The notes: generated from the letters alone by a model not told the origin. Shown: positions 9,336 through 18,929, numbered from the stretch's first letter. The stretch is 64,000 nucleotides of DNA from Acetivibrio sp964564015 (GCA_964564015.1 CAZLZR010000014.1:1-64000); one strand, 5' to 3'. Program-made: numbers and translations.

Positions 9336-10739
9336 CTATAAATTACTGCGCTGGGTAATAGGCAGATATATATCAACTCTCGTGCCTTCTCCGTATATAC
9401 TGCTGATTTCAAGCCTTCCATTATGCAGACTTATGATTTCATCACAAATAGAAAGTCCTAATCCATTGCCTGAAAAAGAAGTACTCACTTTATAGTACTT
9501 TTCTTTTATCCTTGGCAAATCCTCTTCAGGTATTCCAATTCCTGAATCTTCAATACTTATAAGAATTTCATCCCTTTGGGATTGGCTTGATATTTTTATA
9601 AATCCGCCTTCCTGTGTATATTTAAGTGAATTATCAAGGATATTTATCATTACTTGCTTCAGCCTGTTTCTGTCAGCCTTTATAAAAGCCAAATCATCTT
9701 CAAGCTCTAATTTGAGATCAATACTGTGTCTTTGTGCTCTCGGATTCATCTGGTTCCTTATTTCACATAAAAATTCTCCAACATCAACTATATCCAAACC
9801 TATAGAAACATTCTTTGTTGAGAGCTTAGTATAATCCAGCAGTTCATTTGCCAAAAACGCAAGCCTGTCTGTTTCGTTTTCAATTATACCAAGTCCTTCC
9901 CTAATCTCATTTATGTCAGTAAAACTGCCTGAGTTCAGGGTTGCAGCCCATCCCTTTATTGAAGTAAGCGGCGTACGCAATTCATGGGAAATAGATGCAA
10001 TTAAATCGTCCTTGGTTTTCTGGTGGTCTGCTATTTCCTTCGCCATATAATTAAGGGTAACTGCCAGCTTACCAACTTCATCATCATATCTCTTGGGTAC
10101 ACGAACATCCAACTCCCCACGTGCCATTTTTTCAGCAGCAACAGTTATCTCCTTAACCGGCCCAGTTATTGTGCTGGAGAGGAAATAACCCAAAACCAAT
10201 ACAATCGACAAAACTACAAAACTTATTACTGCGAAAAATAAAACAATTTTGAATATTTCATTGTTAACCCTGGAAAGGGTTGAAACCAACCTTAAAACTC
10301 CAATCACTTCATTGCCTGACTTTAATGGATATGAGACAGAAATTATCGGTTCATCTGTTGAGGATACCTTACCTATCCATTTAGACATGGTTTTATCTTT
10401 TAATGAATTCTCAACATCAGGAAGGTTTAGCTTTTGCCCAACAAGTTCATCTAATTCAGAATCAGCCAGAACTATACCTTCACTGTTAATAACCTGAACC
10501 TGAGCATCTACGTCCCTAATAGTGTTTTCCAACAGTATCTTTGCATTCTTCTGCAAACTGTTGGCAGGATAACGGTCATATGAATTTGCTGCTGACTGGG
10601 CTTCTCTCTCTAGAATCTCTTCTGCATTTCCATAGTAATTCTGCCTTATAATAAATACAAGAGCCACGCTGAAAATGGTAACTGTCAGCAGTATAATTAA
10701 AAGATAGCTTCCTACCAGTCTACTCCTAATACTTTTCAA
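9336..10739 (-). CDS. Membrane sensor histidine kinase
   Basis: This 467-residue kinase has a span at residues about 9-32, an extracellular sensor of about 130 residues (Cache-like; contains INSEGIVLADSE), a second span at about 164-187, a HAMP domain (about 188-240), and a HisKA domain with phospho-acceptor H252 in SISHELRTPLTS. The HATPase_c domain shows the N-box NILDNSLKY, G1 EDSGIGIPEED and G2 GNGLGLSI. The start is TTG 10739 with AAAGGGTG upstream; it begins 3 nt after the response regulator stop, so the two are translated as a pair. Downstream are the lipoprotein and sugar permeases, suggesting this system controls or responds to a transported carbohydrate (inference). Confidence 0.93.
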   Translation of the reverse strand: MKSIRSRLVGSYLLIILLTVTIFSVALVFIIRQNYYGNAEEILEREAQSAANSYDRYPANSLQKNAKILLENTIRDVDAQVQVINSEGIVLADSELDELVGQKLNLPDVENSLKDKTMSKWIGKVSSTDEPIISVSYPLKSGNEVIGVLRLVSTLSRVNNEIFKIVLFFAVISFVVLSIVLVLGYFLSSTITGPVKEITVAAEKMARGELDVRVPKRYDDEVGKLAVTLNYMAKEIADHQKTKDDLIASISHELRTPLTSIKGWAATLNSGSFTDINEIREGLGIIENETDRLAFLANELLDYTKLSTKNVSIGLDIVDVGEFLCEIRNQMNPRAQRHSIDLKLELEDDLAFIKADRNRLKQVMINILDNSLKYTQEGGFIKISSQSQRDEILISIEDSGIGIPEEDLPRIKEKYYKVSTSFSGNGLGLSICDEIISLHNGRLEISSIYGEGTRVDIYLPITQRSNL

Positions 10740-10742
10740 ACT

Positions 10743-11429
10743 CTAGTCACCCTTTCTCCAAAGGTAGCCGCGTCCCCATAGGGTTTCTATATACTTTGGA
10801 TTGGAGGGATCGTCCTCAATTTTTTCCCTAAGGCGTCTTATATGAACATCTACAGTCTTTGGATCACCAACAAAATCCTCTCCCCAAACGATATTTAAAA
10901 TTTCATCCCGGGTAAACGCTTTGTTAATATTATTTATGAATACCTTCATTAAACAGAATTCTCTAGGAGTAAATTCTAAAAGCACATCATTCTTATATAT
11001 ACTTTGGGATTCAAGATCCACTACAAAAGGGCCCGACCTGATCGTATTTTTCTGATTCTGCTTGTTGGCGCGCCGTAGAATTGCTTTTATTCTTGCTACA
11101 AGCTCCAAAGGATTGAAAGGCTTGATTATATAATCATCTGCACCCAACTCAAGACCTCTGACTTTATTAAGGTCTTGTCCTAATGCTGTAAGTATAATTA
11201 CAGATATGGAAGGGTATCCGCATGATATTTCTTTACAAACCTGAAATCCGTCAACGTCAGGAAGTCCTATATCCAAGAGTACCAAATCCGGCTTTTCAAG
11301 CTTTACCAACCTTAAAGCGTCATTCCCTTTCTCAGCTTCTATCACCTCAAATTCATTTCTCTTAAGGTTTGTAACTATAAAACTTCTTATAGGCTTCTCG
11401 TCTTCTACTACTAATATTCTCGCCCCCAT
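10743..11429 (-). CDS. OmpR/PhoB-family response regulator
   Basis: This 228-residue DNA-binding regulator has a receiver domain (residues 1-120) with acidic pocket E10/D11 (ED pair), phospho-acceptor D53 in LLDIGLPDVDG, and K at PFNPLEL. It is followed by a winged-helix output domain ending in HIRRLREKIEDDPSNPKYIETLWGRGY-type signatures. It is the first gene of the two-component/permease group on this strand. ATG 11429 has GAGGA about 7 nt upstream. A copy of the twin-hairpin repeat lies in its upstream region at 11601-11694. Confidence 0.95.
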   Translation of the reverse strand: MGARILVVEDEKPIRSFIVTNLKRNEFEVIEAEKGNDALRLVKLEKPDLVLLDIGLPDVDGFQVCKEISCGYPSISVIILTALGQDLNKVRGLELGADDYIIKPFNPLELVARIKAILRRANKQNQKNTIRSGPFVVDLESQSIYKNDVLLEFTPREFCLMKVFINNINKAFTRDEILNIVWGEDFVGDPKTVDVHIRRLREKIEDDPSNPKYIETLWGRGYLWRKGD

Positions 11430-11600
11430 ATATACTTCCTCTCCCCTTCTAAAACAATAATTTAATTATATCAAAAATCTCTAAAGAAAATTAGCCCCAA
11501 TATTACCAAAAATAAATATAATTATTGTAAATTATGGTAAGCTTTCTCGCCCCTATCTCTTTGACCATTTCCCCTAAATCTTGCATTTACTAATGCTTTA

Positions 11601-11694
11601 TACATTACTAATTTCTAGTAGTTCAAAATGTTAAAAATGCACTTCCTCTGTTTGTGACCCGTCTGCTCTAGAATTAATTTCTGTTACAGGTCAC
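11601..11694 (+). repeat. Twin-hairpin repeat, copy 1
   Basis: This copy shares the layout of copies at 19360-19459 and 20377-20473. The first AT hairpin is degenerate here (CATT and AATG remnants around CTAATTTCTAGTAGTTC). A linker TGCACTTCCTCTGTTT matches copy 2 exactly. The second hairpin has stem GTGACCCGT (11654-11662) and ACAGGTCAC (11686-11694) around a conserved CTCTAGAATTAATTTCTGTT loop. Confidence 0.8.
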
Positions 11695-11732
11695 CATAAT
11701 TACAGGAATTTTTGATTTTTATAAATATTCAT

Positions 11733-11761
11733 CAGACATTATAGTTTATAATGAGTATAAT
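11733..11761 (+). promoter_or_regulatory. Candidate sigma-A promoter for the LiaF-like gene
   Basis: A TATAAT at 11756-11761 has a weak -35 (CAGACA, 11733-11738) 17 nt upstream. It lies about 50 nt before the start codon. Confidence 0.3.
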
Positions 11762-11813
11762 TTCATAAATGCAAAAAAACAAGTCAAGAATTTATTGTAT
11801 CGGAGGAATTGTG

Positions 11814-12323
11814 ATGAGAAGAAGCAACTATATATGGGGTTTATTAATGATTATATTAGGTGGGTTGCTGTTGTCTGAAAATATTTTTAACTTTACTTTA
11901 TTTTCACCAATGCTTTTTTTACCAATACTTGTACTTGGTATTGGCCTATCTTTTGAAGCAAGCTACTTTTTAAACAGAAAAGCACCCGGGCTTTTAGTAC
12001 CCGGAGGCATACTAACTACTATTGGCTTATTATTTTTCTTTGAAGTTATTACAAACTGGCAATTTGCCGGATGTACCTGGCCAATATATATTTTATCTGT
12101 TGCGGTAGGCTTATTTCAGCTCTATCTTTTTTCAGGAAGACCAAAAGCTCTTCTCATTCCGGTCTTTATACTCTTAGCAGTTGCGGTATCATTTTTGTCA
12201 ATGTATATGTTAAATATTTTCAATACATTTATTACCTTTAAAATGGCTATATCCGTACTTTTGATTGGTTTTGGTCTCTTCATTGTGGCCAGGAAAAGAA
12301 CTGAACACAGGGAATGGAATTGA
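11814..12323 (+). CDS. LiaF/LiaI-like small membrane protein
   Basis: This 169-residue membrane protein begins with MRRSNYIWGLLMIILGGLLLSEN, characteristic of the LiaI/LiaF transmembrane (DUF5668-type) region. It has about five hydrophobic segments and a charged C-terminus (ARKRTEHREWN). The start is ATG 11814 because GGAGG (11802-11806) lies 7 nt before it; an in-frame ATG at 11769 has no ribosome site. LiaF-like proteins act in cell-envelope stress signalling in Firmicutes, but here the cytoplasmic LiaF C-terminal domain is absent, so the role is only inferred. It is divergent from the two-component operon. Confidence 0.7.
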   Translation: MRRSNYIWGLLMIILGGLLLSENIFNFTLFSPMLFLPILVLGIGLSFEASYFLNRKAPGLLVPGGILTTIGLLFFFEVITNWQFAGCTWPIYILSVAVGLFQLYLFSGRPKALLIPVFILLAVAVSFLSMYMLNIFNTFITFKMAISVLLIGFGLFIVARKRTEHREWN

Positions 12324-12375
12324 TTACACCATTGGGTAGACTTTTTTGATGCCGGAAAGAAATACACTTTCTTAG

Positions 12376-12415
12376 GCATAAGCGAAAGCGGCGGAGCGTT
12401 ATGCCCCACCGCTTT
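12376..12415 (+). terminator. Overlapping hairpins after the LiaF-like gene
   Basis: GGCATAAGCG-type arms (12376-12384 with 12397-12405) form one hairpin. AAAGCGG (12385-12391) with CCGCTTT (12409-12415) forms another, followed by a short T-run. The two overlap and cannot coexist. Termination is the simplest role. Confidence 0.5.
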
Positions 12416-12710
12416 TGATTTCTTAATCTATACCTCATATCATAATTCCATGTTTCGTATTCTTCAAAGTATAAACATACTGTGTAAAAAATGTAACAAA
12501 TATATTTTATACATCCTTTCACTTATTTTCAAACTAATTTCTTTATTGGGTGCATATCAAACAAAATATCACTTCCCAATATATTGAAAAAACATATATA
12601 ATGTGATAAATTAAAATTGATGCAGAAAATATTAATCGATTATTGATTAATGAATTATATGTTAATCTTCAATCATTGCAAAGTATTCTTGCACATTCTT
12701 ACCAAACATG

Positions 12711-12757
12711 GAACTTTTCGTTTTGTGATACGTCTACTAATTGTATCTGAGTTCACA
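12711..12757 (+). repeat. Possible decayed twin-hairpin fragment
   Basis: GTGATACGTCTACT matches 12 of 14 bases of the second hairpin's left arm and loop in copy 2 (GTGACCCGTCTACT), and ACTT-TTTGTGA before it also lines up. The right arm is poor (TTCACAC). Confidence 0.3.
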
Positions 12758-12902
12758 CTTGGGAATAACGAAAAAATATTTTCCTATCTACATACTATGG
12801 CCTCGTCATAAAACCAAATTTTTCCGTTATCAAGAGTAGAAACTTAATTTTGGGCTGCATCTTGTTAACAGCCTAATAAAAATAAAAAGGGGAGGAAAAT
12901 TT

Positions 12903-15900
12903 ATGTTAAGGAAACTCACGGCTCTTATTGTAATTATTACATTATTGGCCACATTTGCAACCTCGGGTTTTGCAGCAGGTATATCTGCATACCCCAAGAA
13001 TGGTTTCCGTCTGGTTGCTCAGGACACAGACACAACAGGTATTGCTGTTGACACTGAATTTATTCTTGAAACTCAGAAAAATTATTCGGTGGAAGAAATA
13101 CGTAATGCCTTTTCCATTGATGGAGAACCATCTCCAAAGATTGAAGAAATGGATACAAATATGTTCAGTATTAACCTGGTAAGGCCTCTGATGGAAAACA
13201 GCCTTTATACTTTCAGAATGAGTATGGATGCCGAAACTACCTGGGTATTTCAGACACAGTCAAGCTTTAAAATCATAAGTTCGCTTCCTGCTGAAAAATC
13301 GCTGTCTGTTCCTGTTAACTCAGGCATCGAAATAACTTTCAGCCATGAAAACTTTAGCAGCATTCAGGATCATTTTGAAATCACACCTTACGTACCTGGA
13401 AAGTTTGAAATCCACAAGAAAACAGCTGTATTTGTACCGGAAAAACTCGACTATGATACCGTTTATACGGTTACAATTCATAAGGGTATTAGTATTATTG
13501 GAACAAAAAGAACTATAGATCAGGATTATGTTTTCTCCTTCGAAACTAAAAGCAAAGAAGCAAGTGTAACTCCTGCACCAGGCGAGATTATTACCACTCT
13601 CTATGCAGGTAGATATCTGTATGACTTCAGTTCAGAAGAGAAACCCGATGTCGTTATTTCTTATTCCAGTTACAAGACCGATGGCGGTTCATTTACTCCT
13701 CCAACAATTAAAGTCAAATCCAGTATTTATGCCTACAAAGATTTTAATTCCTTCTTTAGTGCTGTAGAGGAAAAGAATGTCACACCCTACTGGGCACGAA
13801 GCTACAGTAAGAGTTTTGTACCGGTGGATAAGCTTCAGAAAGTCCTTGAATTCGAACAGATCCTCAACGAAAACAGTACTTCAAAATATGGTGATGCTAA
13901 TTTGATAGTTCCTCAAAACTTGCCTGAAGGATATTATATTCTGGATGGATATTATAAAGACATAAGATTCCAAACTTTCCTCCAGATAACAAATACAGGG
14001 ATATATTTATCCGAAAGTAACACCAAGACTCTGGTATGGTTAAACAATCTTTTAACTCAACAACCTATTGTGGGCGCAAGTATAAGCTTTAAGGGATATA
14101 ATAAAATAAATTATTCAGGAACTGATGGAGTTGCCTTCTTTGATACTGTTAACCTTCCTTCTGAAACCAGCAATACATATTTCGGGTATAACAGATACAA
14201 TCAATACATGACTGTCACTACCAAAGAAGGTAGGTCATCTCTTCTCGATTGCAGCAGCTATTCCTACTCTAATAAAAACTCCTACTGGAGTTATTTCCTT
14301 ACAGACAGAGGTATGTATAAGCCTGATGACACAATAAGCATCTGGGGATATATTAAAAACAGGTATAAAGATGAGGATATTGACTATTTATCCCTCGAGA
14401 TAAATCGAAATTACTACTCCAATACACCTCCTTTATTAAAACAAAACATCAGTGTAAATAAATCGTTCCTTGAAGGTTCGGTCAAGTTGCCTGACCTTCC
14501 GGAGGGTTATTACTACCTGACACTGAAAAAAGGCAGTGAAATTGTTATCAATCACTACTTCAGAGTAGAAAACTACATCAAACCTTCATATAAACTGGAA
14601 GTATCAAAGGACAAAAACGCCATATTTGTCGATGATGAAGCCAATTTTAACATAAAAGCCTCCTTCTTCGAAGGTACCGGTGTTTCCAATCTGGATTTAA
14701 CCTATTCCGTAGATTCATATAATTTAGATGGGGATATCTACAATATAACTAAAAAATCAGATCTTAAAGGAAACCTGAAGGTCAATTACTCACCTTCTGC
14801 AGGTTCTGGCATACAAGGAGAGCAATCGGCCAGCCTTTACGCCCGCGCGACTTTGCCAGAAAGCGGCCAGATCAGTGCATCAAGTTATTTGCGTGTGTTT
14901 GTTAATGACATTAATGTTCAGCCAAACGGTAAAACTAAAGATGGTATAGGAACAATCAGCGCACAGGTTAACAAAATAGATCTTAGCCGTATTAACAACG
15001 GGACCGCCAAAGGCAGTAATGATTATCTTGGCAATCCTGTGAATGGGAAAAATATAAAGGGTACAATTTATAAAAATACCTGGTTAAAAATTGAAAACGG
15101 TACTTACTATGACTACATAAACAAGGTTTCTCATAAAACTTACAAATACGAATTGAAAAAAGAGGCTATAAGCAGCTTTTCAATGACAACTACCAATGAC
15201 GGTTTTGCATCACATGTATTTAATGCACCACACATCCCTGATAGTTATTATACTGCCGAATTAAACTGCGTTGATAGTAATAGAAGAAATATGACTTTCA
15301 CTGTATACTGCGGAGAGCAGTTCGATTATTCAAAATACCAATACAAAGGATATTCTCTTGAAGGTAACAAGAGTTCATATGGCTTGGGCGAAAAGGTTGA
15401 TCTTACCTTTAATTATGGTTCGGAACCTCTTGCCGATGGAAAATTCCTCTACTATAAATCTCAAAATGGCACATACGACTATACTACAGGAACTTCTTCC
15501 TCCCATTCCTTTAATTTCAGTGAGAAAGAAATTCCTAACACAAGAGTAACAGGTGTGCAATTTAACGGTAAAACATACGTATCTGCATCATATAATGCAG
15601 TGTACGATATACAGGAGAAGAACCTCACAATAGAGGCTAAAACAGATAAAAATTTCTACAAGCCGGGAGACCAGGTTACCATAAGTCTTGATGTTAAAGA
15701 TAAAAACGGAAAACCTGTAAAATCAACGGTAAACTTAAGCGTAGTTGATGAAGCCTTCTTCAAGTTGCTTGATCAGAAAGTAAATCTTCTCGACACCTTA
15801 TATATTAATGTAAACCATGGAGTATACTATGAGGGCAAATCCCATGCTTTGAATACTACTTCAAGGAATTATTACTACAATGATGATGACCTTAAGTACG

Positions 15901-18062
15901 CTGTTCCAGAACCGAATTCGTCTAATGGCGGCGCTTCACCCGATTCAGCCGTCAGAGAAGACTTCCGGGATACCGCTCAATTTATATCTGTTGAAACCGA
16001 TGAAAACGGCAAGGGGCATGCCAGCTTCAAACTTCCTGACAACATAACCTCATGGCGTGTAACTCTCTGTGCAATTTCTGAGGACTTGCACGCAGGAAGC
16101 GATAATGTAAATATGATTGTAACACTTCCATTCTTTATAAACTACAGCTTTAATACAACCTACCTTGAGGGCGACAAACCGGTTCTTGGTGTAAATGCCT
16201 ACGGAAACGGACTTGAGGAGAATGACGATGTTATATTTGAGGTGACAGGTTCTGATCCATCAAGTCCAAAGCTGACTGTCACTGGCAAAGCCTTTGAAAG
16301 AATCAACATTCCACTCTGGAAGCTGAATGAAGGTAAGCAGGACATAACTATAAAAGCGTACACCAATGAATATTCCGATGCGCTAAAGCATACTTTCAAC
16401 GTAGTAAAATCGTACTATCAGATTGAAAAGGCTGAATTCCAGGATGTAGTTCCGAATATGACAATAGCTGGAGGAAAGACAGGATTTACACAAGTAGTCT
16501 TCCAGGATAAAAGTAAAGGTATGTTTTTATGGGATCTTATCAGCTTAAGATACTCCTACGGCAACAGAATTGACCAGATTATATCCAACTATACGGCATC
16601 CGGCCTGCTCTCAAAATACTTCCCGGATTATATCTACAGTACTCAATTGCAAAAACCTTCACTGAGCGAATATCAGAAAACCGACGGAGGTTTGTCCTTA
16701 CTACCATATTCCGAGAGTGACCTTGAACTTACTGCAAAACTTACTGCATTGGCAAAAAGTATGATAAATACAGAGTCGCTCAAAAATTACTATTACAAAA
16801 TACTTGAAAACAGTTCCTCTGCCGGAGACAAGGCAAAAGCACTTTACGGACTTGCTGTACTTAAGGAACCTGTACTTCTTTCACTTGAAAAAGTAGCGCT
16901 TACCGATAATCTGACTGTTAAGGATCTTGCATACATTTCACTCGCTTACTGTGAGCTTGGTGATATTTCAACAGCAGAACAGATTTACAACGACAGAATT
17001 TATCCGTTGGTTGAGGAATTCAAACCTTACTACAGGATAAATACCGGTAATGATAAGGATGATACTCTTGAAGTTACTTCACTCTGCGCATATCTCGCAG
17101 CAAGACTTGAAAAGTCCGAGAGTGAAGGTTTGTATGAGTATTGTGTAAATAACTACGCAAAAGACATCCTGCTAAATACAGAAAAACTCTTGTTCATCTC
17201 AACACAAATAGAAAACAAGGATTCCGAACCTGGAAAAGTTACATACTCTCTAAATGGAGAAACCAAGACAGTAAACTTTGAAAACGGTTCATCCTATTGT
17301 CTTTCCCTTTTACCTTCACAGCTTGCCAATTTAAAGATTTCAAGCGTTGAAGGTGCTGTATCTGCAGTATCCATATTCAAGGAAGATATCTTGGAAACAA
17401 ATATTGTAGATAATGACCTTTCAATTAAGAGAACATATTTGTTCTCCAATGGAATCCCACTGTCCTCAAATACATTAAAACAGGGCGACGTAATTAAAAT
17501 AAGACTCGAGTGGAATATGAGCGATGCTGCCTTTGATGGAGTATATGAAATAACCGACTATCTGCCCTCAGGATTGAAACCTTACAACTCATACTATAAC
17601 ACCGAAGGCCAGAAAATCAGCTTCTATGTTTACAACAGCACATACTGGAAATACCAAAAATATATCGAGTATTATGCAAGAGTTATTAGCCCCGGAACAT
17701 ACACTGCTCAAGGGCCAGTTATCCAGGGTAAATCTTCGAGAGATAATATAAACTTCGGTAAAACCGAAACAGTAATAATTGATGCTACCGATCCGATTTT
17801 GACACCTGTTGAAGAACTTCCAGTTCCAGATCCTACTCCTGTCAAAGAAATATTATACGGAGACGTGGATGACAATGGAAAAGTAAGTTCAATTGATTTC
17901 GGATACCTAAGGATGTATTTGCTCGGAATAAACTCCCAATTGCCAGCTCCTCTTGAAAACGCTGATCTAAATGGTGATGGAAAGATTAACTCCCTTGATC
18001 TGGCCATAATGAAGCAGTATTTGCTCGGCTATATAAAGAAGTTTCCGGTGGAAAACCTTTAA
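12903..18062 (+). CDS. Secreted alpha-2-macroglobulin-like protein with C-terminal type I dockerin
   Basis: This is a 1719-residue exported protein. The signal peptide ends near SGFAAG (residue 25). Two Ig-like domains of Big_5/SbsA type follow (about 28-220). MG2-type macroglobulin domains show FLTDRGMYKPDDTISIWG (about 465). The central A2M signature is PDNITSWRVTLCAISEDLHA (about residue 1045). Where thioester A2Ms have YPYGCxEQ, this protein has YSYGNRIDQ (from residue 1217), so the reactive Cys-Gln thioester is absent. Residues 1653-1719 are a dockerin with two calcium loops, GDVDDNGKVSSIDF and ADLNGDGKINSLDL, each followed by a YLLG helix end. It is therefore predicted to be a cellulosome component. 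Bacterial A2Ms trap proteases; a protective role by analogy with cellulosomal serpins is inference. A strong terminator follows. Confidence 0.92.
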   Translation: MLRKLTALIVIITLLATFATSGFAAGISAYPKNGFRLVAQDTDTTGIAVDTEFILETQKNYSVEEIRNAFSIDGEPSPKIEEMDTNMFSINLVRPLMENSLYTFRMSMDAETTWVFQTQSSFKIISSLPAEKSLSVPVNSGIEITFSHENFSSIQDHFEITPYVPGKFEIHKKTAVFVPEKLDYDTVYTVTIHKGISIIGTKRTIDQDYVFSFETKSKEASVTPAPGEIITTLYAGRYLYDFSSEEKPDVVISYSSYKTDGGSFTPPTIKVKSSIYAYKDFNSFFSAVEEKNVTPYWARSYSKSFVPVDKLQKVLEFEQILNENSTSKYGDANLIVPQNLPEGYYILDGYYKDIRFQTFLQITNTGIYLSESNTKTLVWLNNLLTQQPIVGASISFKGYNKINYSGTDGVAFFDTVNLPSETSNTYFGYNRYNQYMTVTTKEGRSSLLDCSSYSYSNKNSYWSYFLTDRGMYKPDDTISIWGYIKNRYKDEDIDYLSLEINRNYYSNTPPLLKQNISVNKSFLEGSVKLPDLPEGYYYLTLKKGSEIVINHYFRVENYIKPSYKLEVSKDKNAIFVDDEANFNIKASFFEGTGVSNLDLTYSVDSYNLDGDIYNITKKSDLKGNLKVNYSPSAGSGIQGEQSASLYARATLPESGQISASSYLRVFVNDINVQPNGKTKDGIGTISAQVNKIDLSRINNGTAKGSNDYLGNPVNGKNIKGTIYKNTWLKIENGTYYDYINKVSHKTYKYELKKEAISSFSMTTTNDGFASHVFNAPHIPDSYYTAELNCVDSNRRNMTFTVYCGEQFDYSKYQYKGYSLEGNKSSYGLGEKVDLTFNYGSEPLADGKFLYYKSQNGTYDYTTGTSSSHSFNFSEKEIPNTRVTGVQFNGKTYVSASYNAVYDIQEKNLTIEAKTDKNFYKPGDQVTISLDVKDKNGKPVKSTVNLSVVDEAFFKLLDQKVNLLDTLYINVNHGVYYEGKSHALNTTSRNYYYNDDDLKYAVPEPNSSNGGASPDSAVREDFRDTAQFISVETDENGKGHASFKLPDNITSWRVTLCAISEDLHAGSDNVNMIVTLPFFINYSFNTTYLEGDKPVLGVNAYGNGLEENDDVIFEVTGSDPSSPKLTVTGKAFERINIPLWKLNEGKQDITIKAYTNEYSDALKHTFNVVKSYYQIEKAEFQDVVPNMTIAGGKTGFTQVVFQDKSKGMFLWDLISLRYSYGNRIDQIISNYTASGLLSKYFPDYIYSTQLQKPSLSEYQKTDGGLSLLPYSESDLELTAKLTALAKSMINTESLKNYYYKILENSSSAGDKAKALYGLAVLKEPVLLSLEKVALTDNLTVKDLAYISLAYCELGDISTAEQIYNDRIYPLVEEFKPYYRINTGNDKDDTLEVTSLCAYLAARLEKSESEGLYEYCVNNYAKDILLNTEKLLFISTQIENKDSEPGKVTYSLNGETKTVNFENGSSYCLSLLPSQLANLKISSVEGAVSAVSIFKEDILETNIVDNDLSIKRTYLFSNGIPLSSNTLKQGDVIKIRLEWNMSDAAFDGVYEITDYLPSGLKPYNSYYNTEGQKISFYVYNSTYWKYQKYIEYYARVISPGTYTAQGPVIQGKSSRDNINFGKTETVIIDATDPILTPVEELPVPDPTPVKEILYGDVDDNGKVSSIDFGYLRMYLLGINSQLPAPLENADLNGDGKINSLDLAIMKQYLLGYIKKFPVENL

Positions 18063-18102
18063 TAGACAATCGACGTTTTACATAAAATTATCACACAAAG
18101 CA

Positions 18103-18150
18103 AACCAGCTGCACAATTCTGTAATTGATGCAGCTGGTTTTATTTCTGTT
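18103..18150 (+). terminator. Rho-independent terminator of the macroglobulin gene
   Basis: An 11-bp perfect stem AACCAGCTGCA (18103-18113) with TGCAGCTGGTT (18129-18139) is followed by a T-rich tail. Confidence 0.9.
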
Positions 18151-18562
18151 TTAATAACTCATAATTATTCTGCTATAATTACTCTTGCTCTCAGTTGCTC
18201 ATGAACTACAATATATAAATTATCAAAATAATCACTTAAAATTTAAAGGATTTTGTCTTTTTATGTGGAATATTGTACTAAAATATTTTGTTATCTAAAT
18301 TTTCCTTCATACACCAAAGCATTTTTTGTTAAACATCAAAGGTACTAGCCCTTAATTATAAAAACTATTCCCACGATATAGGGAAATATCAGAGAAATAA
18401 TTCTGATATTGATGGCTTATTTTTTATACACAGCAAAAAATATAAAGGGAATTCCAAACCTTGAATCAGGTATTATTATACAGTTTCAAGCATATTTTTG
18501 AACATTATTAAAACATACATTAACTTTATGAATATTTTATACGATAATTACATTGAATTATC

Positions 18563-18592
18563 TTGAATATAGTAATACAAATACAGTACAAT
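18563..18592 (+). promoter_or_regulatory. Candidate sigma-A promoter of the 99-residue protein gene
   Basis: TTGAAT (18563-18568) and TACAAT (18587-18592) are separated by 18 nt and lie just upstream of the ribosome site. Confidence 0.4.
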
Positions 18593-18617
18593 ATCTACAA
18601 GAAGAGGGGGAATTGTA

Positions 18618-18917
18618 ATGTTCAAAAGAAAAAGTAAGAAACGCCCATATAAGGTAGCAATATTACCAGGCGATACAATTTTCGCACCTGCTGCTAGAGA
18701 TGTTTATAGAAAAGCAAAGGTATTGGACACACAGATGAAAAATGACCATCAAGTTTTTAGAATCGAGTTTGAATCAACTGGGACTACTCACTTTGTTTCG
18801 GCAGAATTATGTTATAGAGTTCTTAACGGTATAATAGTTCCGTTAGAAAAACCTACCACAAAAAAACAGGAATTATGTATATGGTTGGTTAGAAAATTTG
18901 GATTGATTGAAGTATAA
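18618..18917 (+). CDS. Hypothetical small basic protein, 99 residues
   Basis: I do not recognise this protein. It starts at ATG 18618 after a strong AGAGGGGG site, has a promoter candidate and is followed by a small terminator, so it looks like a real single-gene unit. The N-terminus is strongly basic (FKRKSKKRPYK), followed by VAILPGDTIFAPA and a mixed alpha/beta pattern. There is no signal peptide or membrane span. The short hydrophobic beta pattern could be an SH3-like or KOW-like fold, but nothing specific supports this. Confidence 0.6.
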   Translation: MFKRKSKKRPYKVAILPGDTIFAPAARDVYRKAKVLDTQMKNDHQVFRIEFESTGTTHFVSAELCYRVLNGIIVPLEKPTTKKQELCIWLVRKFGLIEV

Positions 18918-18929
18918 ATTAATTACCTC

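Larger units (their letters stand above)
11430..11813. other. Divergent intergenic region with twin-hairpin repeat copy 1
   Basis: This 384-nt gap separates the divergent response regulator (-) and LiaF-like gene (+). It holds repeat copy 1 (11601-11694) and a candidate promoter at 11733-11761 for the plus-strand gene. No further gene was seen. Confidence 0.6.
12324..12902. other. 579-nt leader between the LiaF-like gene and the dockerin macroglobulin gene
   Basis: The region contains overlapping alternative hairpins (12376-12415), a short AT hairpin (ATTAATC 12631-12637 with GATTAAT 12645-12651), and a possible decayed twin-hairpin fragment (12711-12757). The ribosome site GGGGAGG lies just before ATG 12903. 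No gene was seen. Confidence 0.5.
18063..18617. other. 555-nt intergenic region
   Basis: It holds the terminator of the macroglobulin gene (18103-18150), a second hairpin (AATATCAGA 18385-18393 with TCTGATATT 18402-18410, T-run 8 nt later), and a candidate promoter for the next small gene (18563-18592). No gene was seen. Confidence 0.5.

Noticed and set aside
12122..12522. Two minus-strand open frames overlapping the LiaF-like gene end
   Set aside because: No ribosome site, no recognisable motifs, and they overlap the real gene and its terminator.
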